A stretch of 5,711 nucleotides of DNA from Betaproteobacteria bacterium (lineage in GTDB: Bacteria > Pseudomonadota > Gammaproteobacteria > Burkholderiales > Burkholderiaceae_C). Below, piece after piece: positions 1-5,711 of this stretch. The position numbers were made by a program, and so were the translations under genes. The stretch lies in contig RFTR01000130.1 of the NCBI GenBank assembly GCA_009923345.1, forward strand, positions 1 through 5,711, read 5' to 3'. The notes beneath the pieces were generated by a model, which searched no databases, was not told the origin of the DNA, and saw nothing but the letters and a program-made list of their open reading frames with translations. Each line of letters starts with the position of its first letter. Position 1 is the first letter of the stretch.

Positions 1-2709
1 CATATCGATGCAGAACAACGCACCGCTGTGGTTGAACCTGGCCTGGTGTTAGACCATTTGAATGCACAACTCAAATCCAAAGGGCTTTGGTTTCCAGTAG
101 ACGTCTCTACCAGTGCTCAAGCCACTTTAGGTGGTATGGCTGGTAACAACTCTTGCGGTAGCCGCTCGATTGCGTATGGAAATATGGTGCACAACGTTTT
201 GGGTGCGACAGCCAGAATGAGCGATGGCACGGTCATGCAGCTAGGACGCTTTGACCAAAGCACAGGACATGCAAAAGCGGTGGGTGAATTTGTACAGCAA
301 TTGGCTTTGCAATTGCAACCTGAGATAGATGCCCATTGGCCCAAAGTCTTGCGCCGTGTAGCTGGCTACAACCTCGATATTTTTTGCAACCAAAACGAGC
401 GGCCTTATACAAACGATGGCTCTGTGAATCTCGCGCACTTGCTAGTCGGCAGCGAAGGCACTTTGGCGATGACGCAATCGCTCACTTTGCAGTTGGCTGA
501 ATTGCCTCGCTCGAAAGTGCTAGGGGTAGTGAATTTTCCTACCTTCTACCAGGCAATGGATGCCGCGCAGCACATCGTCAAATTGGGAAACGGCACACTG
601 ACTGCTGTAGAGCTGGTCGACCGCACCATGATCGATCTGTCTTTGCAAAATCCTGCATTTGCACCAACGATACGCACCGCTTTAACAGGCGAGCCCGAAG
701 CTATCTTGTTGGTGGAGTTTGCAGGCGCAGACAAAGAATCGCTCAAACTCCATATGCGCCAACTGGTGGAATTGATGGGCGATCTCGGCTTACCCCATAG
801 CGTGGTAGAAATGATCGACGACGCACCACAGAAAAACTTGTGGGAAGTTCGTAAAGCAGGCCTCAACATCATGATGAGCTTAAAGGGCGACGGCAAACCT
901 GTGAGCTTTATAGAAGACTGCGCCGTACCTTTAGTGCATTTGGCTGAATACACCAGTGCGTTGACAGAGGTTTTTAAACGCCATGGCACCAAGGGCACTT
1001 GGTATGCGCATGCATCCGTCGGCACATTGCATGTGCGCCCTATCTTGGATATGCGACGCGATGGTGCCAAGAAGATGCGTCAGATCGGCGAAGAGGCCAG
1101 CGAACTTGTGCGCAAATTCAAAGGCGCCTATAGCGGTGAGCATGGTGATGGCTTATGCCGTGGTGAATGGATTGAATGGCAATTTGGTTCACGTATCAAC
1201 GATGCCTTCAAACAAATCAAGCAGCATCTCGATCCTTTGAACTTACTCTCGCCCCAGCGCATCATCGATCCACCCAAAATGGATGACACGCGCTTGATGC
1301 GTTATGGGAATAACTACCAAGTCATCCCTATCAAAACCGCATTGGATTGGAGCGCATGGAATGTGCATAACGATCCAGCCACCGAGCAAACTACAGCACC
1401 CGGCACTGGCGAAGATCCCTCACACGGATTGGCTAAAGCGGTTGAGATGTGTAACAACAACGGGACCTGCCGCAAGTTTGATGCAGGCACCATGTGCCCC
1501 AGTTATCGCGTGACCCGCGATGAAAAACATCTCACCCGGGGACGCGCCAACACTCTGCGCTTGGCTTTAACTGGACAACTTGGCGCAGATGGCCTTGCCA
1601 ATCCAGATGTAATGGAGGCTCTAGATTTATGCGTCGGCTGTAAAGGCTGTAAACGTGATTGTCCAACTGGCGTAGACATGGCACGTATGAAGATTGAAGC
1701 CACACACCACTTTAAAGCGCACTACGGTTTTACTTTGAAAGACAGGCTGATCGCTTACCTTCCACGCTATGCACCATGGGCTGCCAAGTTCGCTAGCGTA
1801 TTGAACTTACGTAACCAGTTCCCTTGGCTCGCCAAAATAGCTGAAAGCATGACTGGTCTTTCAGCGCAACGCAGCTGGCCTACATGGCAAAGCGACCATT
1901 TCTTTTCTAAACAGCAAGCTGGTATTTCCAAGCAAGAAGTTTTGCTATCGACTAAGCCTGTCGTATTGTTTGTCGACACATTTAACGGATTTTTTGAATC
2001 TAGTAATGCAACCGCCGCATTGGGTGTCTTGCAAGCCGCGGGCTATAGCGTGCATATTGCTTCTAAAGATGCCCCCTCTGAAAACCAAGGCTACTTATGC
2101 TGTGGTCGGACATTCCTCGCAAACGGCATGGTGGAAAAAGCGCGTGAACAAGCCCAAGATCTGGTCAATGCCCTACTCCCGTTCGCGCAAAAAGGTATTG
2201 CTATCGTGGGACTAGAGCCTTCTTGCTTACTTACACTCAGAGACGAGGCTTTGGTTTTAGGCTTGGGCGCGTCTGCAGAATTGGTCAGCCAGCACGCAGT
2301 GTTGTTTGAAGAGTTTTTGGCAACCGAGTTCAAAGCTGGAAAGCTAGAGGTCTTAAAACAAAACTTAAAGCCTGCAGAAAAAGATATCTTGCTACATGGA
2401 CATTGCCATCAAAAAGCGTTCGGTTTGATGCCCTTAGTATTAGATGTCATCAAACTCATCCCAAAAGCTAACCCGCAATTGATTGAAAGTAGCTGTTGCG
2501 GTATGGCGGGAATTTTTGGGTATGAAGCGTCGCATCTAGATGTATCGATGCAAATGGCTGAACTTAGTTTGCTACCTGCCATTCGCCAGCAACCCGATGC
2601 AATTGTTGTCGCTGATGGTACGAGTTGCCGTCATCAAATTGCTGATGGTGCGGCACGCGAAGCGATTCACGTAGCGAAGTTGTTAAGCGACCACTTATTG
2701 CGGCACTAA
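1..2709 (+). CDS. FAD-linked oxidase / GlpC-like Fe-S fusion protein (YdiJ-type 2-hydroxyacid dehydrogenase), 5' partial
   Basis: The frame is open from base 1 to the TAA at 2707-2709, giving 902 visible residues; no start is visible, and the GTG at 28 is an internal valine. YdiJ-type proteins are about 1,000 residues, so roughly 100 N-terminal residues are missing. Numbering from base 1: an FAD-binding GlcD-like part with TLGGMAGNNSCGSRS near 42-56; a C-terminal oxidase part with probable metal/substrate-binding residues H337, H344 (HASVGTLHVRP) and E380-H381 (SGEHGDG); a cysteine set C484, C490, C499-P and a classic CxxCxxCxxxCP at C544, C547, C550, C554, likely holding [4Fe-4S] clusters; then two CCG repeats (C700-C701 and C832-C833) with HCH at 801-803, as in GlpC/LutA. 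By family it oxidises a D-2-hydroxyacid (D-2-hydroxyglutarate or D-lactate type) and passes electrons through the clusters to an acceptor; the substrate cannot be read from sequence. No membrane segments are evident. The architecture is secure, the substrate is not. It overlaps the next gene tail to tail. Confidence 0.93.
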   Translation, partial: HIDAEQRTAVVEPGLVLDHLNAQLKSKGLWFPVDVSTSAQATLGGMAGNNSCGSRSIAYGNMVHNVLGATARMSDGTVMQLGRFDQSTGHAKAVGEFVQQLALQLQPEIDAHWPKVLRRVAGYNLDIFCNQNERPYTNDGSVNLAHLLVGSEGTLAMTQSLTLQLAELPRSKVLGVVNFPTFYQAMDAAQHIVKLGNGTLTAVELVDRTMIDLSLQNPAFAPTIRTALTGEPEAILLVEFAGADKESLKLHMRQLVELMGDLGLPHSVVEMIDDAPQKNLWEVRKAGLNIMMSLKGDGKPVSFIEDCAVPLVHLAEYTSALTEVFKRHGTKGTWYAHASVGTLHVRPILDMRRDGAKKMRQIGEEASELVRKFKGAYSGEHGDGLCRGEWIEWQFGSRINDAFKQIKQHLDPLNLLSPQRIIDPPKMDDTRLMRYGNNYQVIPIKTALDWSAWNVHNDPATEQTTAPGTGEDPSHGLAKAVEMCNNNGTCRKFDAGTMCPSYRVTRDEKHLTRGRANTLRLALTGQLGADGLANPDVMEALDLCVGCKGCKRDCPTGVDMARMKIEATHHFKAHYGFTLKDRLIAYLPRYAPWAAKFASVLNLRNQFPWLAKIAESMTGLSAQRSWPTWQSDHFFSKQQAGISKQEVLLSTKPVVLFVDTFNGFFESSNATAALGVLQAAGYSVHIASKDAPSENQGYLCCGRTFLANGMVEKAREQAQDLVNALLPFAQKGIAIVGLEPSCLLTLRDEALVLGLGASAELVSQHAVLFEEFLATEFKAGKLEVLKQNLKPAEKDILLHGHCHQKAFGLMPLVLDVIKLIPKANPQLIESSCCGMAGIFGYEASHLDVSMQMAELSLLPAIRQQPDAIVVADGTSCRHQIADGAAREAIHVAKLLSDHLLRH

Positions 2710-3408
2710 GCACCATGGCGCTTGGTATTCCACCAAGCCCATCCATAGCGCCCAGCCTGATGTCAGGATGAGCGCCAGTCCTGCGAGTCGCACACCCCAG
2801 TCACCGTTGGAATTTCCAAAACTAGAAGAGCCACGCATACGCAACCACAACCAAGGACCGATGGTCAGCACGATTGCGCTGCCTAAAGCAAACAAAGACA
2901 TGACTAACGCGCCCTCTAGGGGATGGTTAGTCAATGCAGCTACTAACAAAGCACCATAAAGCAAACCACAAGGCAGCAAAGCCCATACGACTCCGAGTAA
3001 AACTGGGCCACCATGGCGTAACTTCACATGCGCCGTTTTACTTTGCACTTTTTGCCAAATCCAACGGCCCAATACGTCGACAGCCAGTGGTTGTTCAGCT
3101 TTGATGAGCAAAAGCAAGCCTAATAAAAAAGCCAACATGTGGAAAAGTGTCCATACTGGACGAAAAATCGCAGACTGCGTACTAAGCCAACCCACGCCCT
3201 GCATCGTCGATGCAGCCAAAGCGCCCAAAGCACCGTAGCCAATAACGCGTCCTAATTGAAATAGCAACATGGCACGCGTACCTGATCCAGCACCTTGCAT
3301 TTGTGCAGATCTGCCTATGCCAGCGCAAGCCGCGCCACACATCGCTAAACAATGGGGCCCGCCAGCAAGCCCCATAAGCAATGCAGTCAAAGTCAATGTG
3401 GTGCTCAT
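2695..3408 (-). CDS. TauE/SafE (DsbD_2-like) six-helix membrane protein with HCxxMCG motif
   Basis: This is a 237-residue integral membrane protein. About six hydrophobic helices are visible near 4-24, 47-68, 84-102, 135-158, 165-188 and 206-226. Helix 1 carries GGPHCLAMCG (H19, C20, C24, plus C28), and the second half carries LLPCGLLYGAL (C147), the paired half-motifs of the TauE/SafE / DsbD_2 transmembrane family. Annotation pipelines often call these 'sulfite exporter', but members beside cco genes are more plausibly involved in metal or redox handling for oxidase maturation; that is inference. I chose the ATG at 3408 because MSTTLTLTALLMGLAGGPHC matches the usual family N-terminus. An in-frame extension to 3486 would add 26 unfamiliar residues running into the control region. 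No strong Shine-Dalgarno precedes 3408. It is transcribed divergently from fnr, and the FNR box at 3516-3529 lies about 114 bp upstream of its start. The stop codon (2695-2697) lies inside the end of the convergent oxidase gene. Confidence 0.87.
   Translation of the reverse strand: MSTTLTLTALLMGLAGGPHCLAMCGAACAGIGRSAQMQGAGSGTRAMLLFQLGRVIGYGALGALAASTMQGVGWLSTQSAIFRPVWTLFHMLAFLLGLLLLIKAEQPLAVDVLGRWIWQKVQSKTAHVKLRHGGPVLLGVVWALLPCGLLYGALLVAALTNHPLEGALVMSLFALGSAIVLTIGPWLWLRMRGSSSFGNSNGDWGVRLAGLALILTSGWALWMGLVEYQAPWCLVPQ
2720..2738. other. Short hairpin just past the oxidase stop codon
   Basis: GCTTGGT (2720-2726) and ACCAAGC (2732-2738) form a perfect 7-bp stem around a 5-base loop. It begins 10 bases after the oxidase stop codon and lies within the 3' coding part of the TauE/SafE gene. 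No T-run follows on the plus strand, so it is not a canonical intrinsic terminator. It could still protect the oxidase mRNA 3' end or be chance. Confidence 0.25.
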
Positions 3409-3483
3409 GCCGTTGATTCTAAAGACCCAAGTCCATTGCGCCCGATTAGACGAATACATAAGTGCACATTCGCAAAGAGAGGC

Positions 3484-3489
3484 CATAAT
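3484..3489 (+). promoter_or_regulatory. Candidate -10 element in the divergent fnr control region
   Basis: CATAAT matches the sigma-70 -10 consensus at five of six positions and lies 58 bases before the fnr start codon. No convincing -35 hexamer stands at the right distance upstream. The element sits in the loop of a small dyad, GAGAG (3477-3481) and CTCTC (3490-3494). On the opposite strand the same stretch reads GATTAT (3490 to 3485), a weaker -10 for the TauE/SafE gene; that reading would place the FNR box about 44 bases upstream of transcription start, close to but not exactly the -41.5 of a class II activator. Without start-site mapping, which strand uses it is open. Confidence 0.3.
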
Positions 3490-3515
3490 CTCTCGTGGGA
3501 AAATTTCAGATCAGC

Positions 3516-3529
3516 TTGATATTGATCAC
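3516..3529. promoter_or_regulatory. FNR/ANR box between the divergent fnr and TauE/SafE genes
   Basis: TTGATATTGATCAC matches the FNR consensus TTGAT-N4-ATCAA at nine of ten defined positions; only the last base differs. Its centre is 25 bases upstream of the fnr start codon. That is too close to activate fnr from the class II position, because the transcription start would fall inside the coding region. Negative autoregulation of fnr, as in E. coli, is therefore more likely. It is also placed to activate the divergent TauE/SafE gene. The Fnr encoded beside it keeps the E-S-R residues that read TTGAT half-sites, so protein and site agree. Confidence 0.8.
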
Positions 3530-3547
3530 ATAACTCTGCATCGCACC

Positions 3548-4273
3548 ATGATTACCCAAAGCATCAAAGTAGCCTGCTCCAACTGCAATTTACGCGAGTT
3601 ATGTATGCCTTTGGAACTCAACGAAGACGAACTCAAGCGACTTGACGAGCTAGTGGCTGCGCGTCGCAAAATTTCACGCGGCGACATTTTGTATCGTAAT
3701 GGTGAAGATTTTTCTGCGCTCTATGCGATTCGCACAGGTTTCTTCAAAACTACAGTGGCTGCCGAAGACGGACGCGACCAAGTCACAGGTTTTCAGATGG
3801 CGGGTGAGGTCATCGGATTGGATGGCATTGTTAGCGACCACCACACTTGTGACGCTGTCGCTCTTGAAGATGCAGAAGTTTGTGTGATGAACTTTGATCG
3901 CCTGGAAGACCTATCCCGAGAAATCAATGCACTGCAAAGGCATGTCCACAAAATTATGAGCCGTGAGATTGTTCGTGAGAATGGTGTCATGCTTTTACTA
4001 GGTAGCATGCGGGCCGATGAACGTTTAGCCGCCTTCTTACTCAATCTTGTACAACGCTTGCACTCACGCGGATTTTCACAATCTGAGTTAATCCTGCGTA
4101 TGACTCGCGAAGAAATCGGCAGCTATCTAGGACTCAAGCTTGAAACCGTCAGCCGTACTTTCTCAAAATTTGTAGAAGAAGGCATTGTCGAAGTCAAACA
4201 GCGCCATGTGCGCATTTTGAATCAAGACGCGCTCAAACTGATTGTGAATACACAGAACTGCCAACCTATCTAA
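3548..4273 (+). CDS. fnr: Fnr/Anr-type oxygen-sensing transcriptional regulator
   Basis: This 241-residue protein is a full-length Crp/Fnr-family regulator. The N-terminal VACSNCNLRELCMP supplies C10, C13 and C19, and C112 (DAEVCVMNF) is the fourth ligand; each lies exactly ten positions before E. coli FNR C20, C23, C29 and C122, so an oxygen-labile [4Fe-4S] cluster is expected. A cyclic-nucleotide-like beta-barrel (about 25-120) is followed by a dimerisation helix (about 127-155) and a C-terminal winged helix-turn-helix. The recognition helix LETVSRTF keeps E199, S202 and R203, matching E. coli E209, S212 and R213, which read TTGAT sites. By family, it dimerises when oxygen is low and controls anaerobic and microaerobic genes such as cco operons. 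The reading frame extends 93 codons further upstream, but that part is antisense to the TauE/SafE gene and crosses the FNR box. ATG 3548 starts directly before the family N-terminus and no nearer start codon exists. No clear Shine-Dalgarno precedes it. Extra cysteines C101 and C238 are present. Confidence 0.96.
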   Translation: MITQSIKVACSNCNLRELCMPLELNEDELKRLDELVAARRKISRGDILYRNGEDFSALYAIRTGFFKTTVAAEDGRDQVTGFQMAGEVIGLDGIVSDHHTCDAVALEDAEVCVMNFDRLEDLSREINALQRHVHKIMSREIVRENGVMLLLGSMRADERLAAFLLNLVQRLHSRGFSQSELILRMTREEIGSYLGLKLETVSRTFSKFVEEGIVEVKQRHVRILNQDALKLIVNTQNCQPI

Positions 4274-4292
4274 GCGGCTTAGTCGTTAGGTT
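4263..4292. terminator. Inverted repeat spanning the convergent fnr / small-protein stop codons (possible bidirectional terminator)
   Basis: A 13-bp palindrome, CTAAGCGGCTTAG (4270-4282), contains both stop codons: TAA of fnr (4271-4273) and, on the other strand, TAA of the small membrane protein (4279-4281). It is flanked by AACCTA (4263-4268) and TAGGTT (4287-4292), which can pair to extend the structure across a small asymmetric internal loop. There are only five bases between the two genes. Neither strand has a T-run after the stem, so this is not a textbook intrinsic terminator. Confidence 0.35.
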
Positions 4293-4506
4293 CTACAAAT
4301 AAAAATAGCGACAAGCAACTCGATGCTGCGCAAACAAACCAAAAGATAAAGAAAGACAGGGTGTAGATGCCTTGTCTGCTTAGCTCAACGGCTTGGTTAA
4401 ATAAATGCAAGTCCTGTGGATCGACCATTGCGAATACAGCCATCTCCATGACGCCCGCCATCAAGAACGACGGCCACAAAATAAACATCCAATACTTGGT
4501 TGTCAT
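4279..4506 (-). CDS. Small two-helix membrane protein coupled to fixH, function unknown
   Basis: This is a 75-residue protein that I cannot assign to a named family. It has two hydrophobic helices, about residues 5-27 and 48-71, joined by a polar loop (VDPQDLHLFNQAVELSRQG); the loop is less positively charged than the N-terminal end (K4). Helix 1 is rich in methionine (M7, M16, M20, M22, M27) with a buried glutamate, E21. Helix 2 holds two cysteines, C59 and C64. The start overlaps the fixH stop as ATGA (4503-4506), and GGAG (4516-4519) precedes it by nine bases, so translation coupled to fixH is likely and the frame is very probably real. Its position as last gene after ccoG and fixH suggests a role in cbb3 oxidase assembly, stability or copper supply; this is inference from context. 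It is too short to be a second FixH or a CcoS with a recognisable motif, and CcoQ would normally lie among ccoNOQP. Confidence 0.8.
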   Translation of the reverse strand: MTTKYWMFILWPSFLMAGVMEMAVFAMVDPQDLHLFNQAVELSRQGIYTLSFFIFWFVCAASSCLSLFLFVEPND

Positions 4507-4787
4507 GGCTGAGCACTCCGAAGCTCTGACTTGGGCGTGGCGACATGGTTACGCGCTTCTAAAGCAGGCGCCAATTGCAGTGCTTTTTGTTCCGCCAATG
4601 TTTTATTGATATTCAAACCTCGGCGGTAATAGTCTTGGGCCAACACTGGATCGGGATGGCGAATCGCAATAAAGGCAGTTACAAAACACGCCACGACCAC
4701 AATCAGGGGTCCAGCAAGCACTAACCACACATGGCCATAACTCCACCAAGGTAATGACGGCTGCATATCGGTAGGTTGCGTTTGCAT
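4503..4787 (-). CDS. fixH: FixH family protein (CcoH), cbb3 oxidase assembly/stability factor
   Basis: This is a 94-residue single-span membrane protein. A short N-terminal tail leads to WWSYGHVWLVLAGP (14-27), a membrane helix at about 19-42, then RHPDP (43-47) and the conserved DYYRRGLNINKTLAEQ (52-67), the FixH family signature; the C-terminal part is expected in the periplasm. By family, CcoH/FixH binds the CcoN subunit and is needed for stable cbb3 cytochrome c oxidase. It is much shorter than rhizobial FixH (about 160 residues), ending soon after the signature region at LAPALEARNHVATP; I believe this short form is normal in betaproteobacteria, so I do not regard it as truncated. The ATG at 4787 lies three bases after the ccoG stop codon and is preceded by a good ribosome-binding site. 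The stop overlaps the next start as ATGA. These tight junctions indicate one operon with ccoG. Confidence 0.93.
   Translation of the reverse strand: MQTQPTDMQPSLPWWSYGHVWLVLAGPLIVVVACFVTAFIAIRHPDPVLAQDYYRRGLNINKTLAEQKALQLAPALEARNHVATPKSELRSAQP
4516..4519 (-). promoter_or_regulatory. Ribosome-binding site of the small membrane protein
   Basis: GGAG on the minus strand, nine bases before the ATG at 4506 and inside the last fixH codons. Together with the ATGA overlap it supports the ATG at 4506 as a real, coupled start. Confidence 0.55.
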
Positions 4788-4790
4788 AAA

Positions 4791-5711
4791 TTACCTCGGA
4801 ACGATGAAAACAGATTTTTCAACAAGATAGTCACGCGAATTAGCTGCTTGTATTTCAAACTGAATCGGGTGAGAGCCAGCAGGCGATGAGCCGTAAGGGA
4901 TATCTGCCCGCACCACCACCCAGCGTGACTGCGCAGGTGCTACCACCACATACGTCTGCTCTTGCTCGGAGGCATTCATGATTTGCAAGCGGTAGACATT
5001 CTCTAAAGTGCCTTCTTCGGTAATCCTAGAAAGGGTGGAGCGATCACGCACGACGTCTACTTTAAACGGCGTACGCAAACCTAGCGATACCAAAAGCCCA
5101 AGAACAATCGCCAGCAACACCATCGTATAAATTTGCACACGGGGGCGCATCACACGCTGCCAAATTTCTCGCGTGCTCCAGTTATTTTTCATGGCGTTTT
5201 GCGTGGTGTAACGCACCAAGCCTTTTGCATAGCCCATTTTGTCCATCACGTTATCGCAGACATCCGCGCAGGCTCCACAGCCTATGCACTCGTATTGCAA
5301 ACCTTTTCGAATATCAATACCTGTGGGACACACTTGCACGCACAAGGTGCAATCTATGCAAGCGCCTAAGTGCGCAGCGGCTGGGTCAGCATGGTGTGAA
5401 CGCCCACCGCGCGGTTCTCCACGCTTTTCGTCATAGGTGACGATCAGGGTGTCATGGTCAAACATAGCACTTTGAAAGCGTGCATACGGACACATGTATT
5501 TGCAAACCTGCTCGCGCATAAAGCCTGCATTACCGTAGGTGGCAAACGCATAAAAGAACACCCAGAATAATTCCCAACCACCCATGGTGGTGTGGAAGAA
5601 CTCCATGCCAAGCTCACGTATGGGTGTGAAGTAACCCACAAAGGTAAAACCTGTCCAAATTGACAGGCTAATCCATAAGAAATGTTTGTACCATTTTTTC
5701 ACTAATTTCTC
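4791..5711 (-). CDS. ccoG: CcoG (FixG/RdxA) cbb3 oxidase accessory Fe-S membrane protein, 5' partial
   Basis: The frame is open to the window edge, giving 306 visible residues and a TAA at 4791-4793. CcoG proteins are about 470-480 residues, so roughly 165 N-terminal residues lie beyond 5711; the GTG at 5702 is an internal valine. Numbering from that valine: hydrophobic segments at about 10-27, 42-60 and 190-209; a CxxxCP motif (C67, C71); two ferredoxin-type motifs, CxxCxxCxxxCP (C115, C118, C121, C125) and CxxCxxCxxxCD (C139, C142, C145, C149), the final CD being usual for CcoG; and a C-terminal beta-rich FixG Ig-like domain (about 212-303) on the periplasmic side. CcoG has been shown in Rhodobacter capsulatus to reduce Cu(II), supplying Cu(I) for the CuB centre of cbb3 oxidase. 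It is followed at once by fixH, and ccoNOQP is expected upstream, outside the window. Identification is very firm. Confidence 0.97.
   Translation of the reverse strand, partial: EKLVKKWYKHFLWISLSIWTGFTFVGYFTPIRELGMEFFHTTMGGWELFWVFFYAFATYGNAGFMREQVCKYMCPYARFQSAMFDHDTLIVTYDEKRGEPRGGRSHHADPAAAHLGACIDCTLCVQVCPTGIDIRKGLQYECIGCGACADVCDNVMDKMGYAKGLVRYTTQNAMKNNWSTREIWQRVMRPRVQIYTMVLLAIVLGLLVSLGLRTPFKVDVVRDRSTLSRITEEGTLENVYRLQIMNASEQEQTYVVVAPAQSRWVVVRADIPYGSSPAGSHPIQFEIQAANSRDYLVEKSVFIVPR
4793..4797 (-). promoter_or_regulatory. Ribosome-binding site of fixH
   Basis: GAGGT on the minus strand, five bases before the fixH ATG at 4787 and overlapping the ccoG stop codon region. It fixes the fixH start and implies that ribosomes finishing ccoG can reinitiate on fixH. 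Confidence 0.7.

Noticed and set aside
546..1070. A 174-codon minus-strand open frame inside the oxidase gene.
   Set aside because: It is a shadow of a strongly supported coding frame, with no recognisable domain and no ribosome-binding context.
2768..2959. A 63-codon plus-strand open frame inside the TauE/SafE gene.
   Set aside because: It is fully antisense to a well-supported membrane protein and has no homology that I recognise.
3451..3472. Inverted repeat CGAAT / ATTCG in the divergent region as a second operator.
   Set aside because: Five-base arms separated by 12 bases occur easily by chance and match no regulator site that I know.
3409..3486. A 26-residue N-terminal extension of the TauE/SafE protein.
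   Set aside because: The extension has no family-like sequence and covers the promoter region; MSTTLTLTALLMGLAGG from 3408 looks like the natural N-terminus.
3269..3547. A 93-codon in-frame N-terminal extension of fnr.
   Set aside because: It is antisense to the TauE/SafE gene, runs through the FNR box, and the 241-residue product from 3548 aligns with E. coli FNR at a constant ten-residue offset.
4503..4787. FixH as a truncated pseudogene, because it is much shorter than rhizobial FixH.
   Set aside because: The signature region is intact, the junctions with both neighbours are tight, and I recall short forms as usual in betaproteobacteria.
5133..5440. Overlapping plus-strand open frames opposite ccoG.
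   Set aside because: They lie antisense to the conserved ferredoxin motifs of CcoG; the Cys- and His-rich composition reflects the opposite strand.

Overview
The window looks like a chromosomal piece of a betaproteobacterium, most likely order Burkholderiales, with moderate G+C. The evidence is the Fnr N-terminus (cysteines spaced as in Fnr, with the flanking residues I associate with betaproteobacterial Fnr proteins), the short FixH type, and the grouping of cbb3-oxidase accessory genes with fnr and a TauE/SafE-like membrane protein. This placement comes from recall of families, not a database search; I do not name a genus. The DNA is densely coding. There are no RNA genes, mobile elements, CRISPR arrays or long repeats that I can see, and the only sizeable non-coding gap is 139 bp (3409-3547).

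Layout, left to right: (1) 1-2709, plus strand: the C-terminal ~900 residues of a large FAD-linked oxidase fused to a GlpC-like iron-sulfur/CCG module (YdiJ-type 2-hydroxyacid dehydrogenase); its 5' end lies outside the window. (2) 2695-3408, minus: a six-helix TauE/SafE (DsbD_2-like) membrane protein carrying an HCxxMCG motif; its 3' end overlaps the oxidase gene by 15 bp, tail to tail. (3) 3409-3547: a divergent control region with a 9-of-10 match to the FNR/ANR box (TTGAT-N4-ATCAC). (4) 3548-4273, plus: a complete Fnr-type oxygen-sensing regulator with all four cluster cysteines and the E-S-R recognition-helix residues. (5) 4279-5711, minus: three genes transcribed right to left, ccoG (5' end cut off by the window), fixH/ccoH, and a 75-residue two-helix membrane protein joined to fixH by an ATGA overlap.

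Together, items 2-5 read as a microaerobic respiration locus: an oxygen-sensing regulator, probably acting on its own control region and perhaps on the neighbouring TauE/SafE gene, next to assembly factors for the high-affinity cbb3 cytochrome c oxidase. The structural genes ccoNOQP would be expected just beyond position 5711, but this is not visible. The oxidase at the left is probably functionally separate.

I did not find a clearly new system. The least understood parts are the small membrane protein translationally coupled to fixH and the TauE/SafE protein with its potential metal-binding cysteine/histidine motif; both are plausible but unproven partners in cbb3 oxidase maturation.
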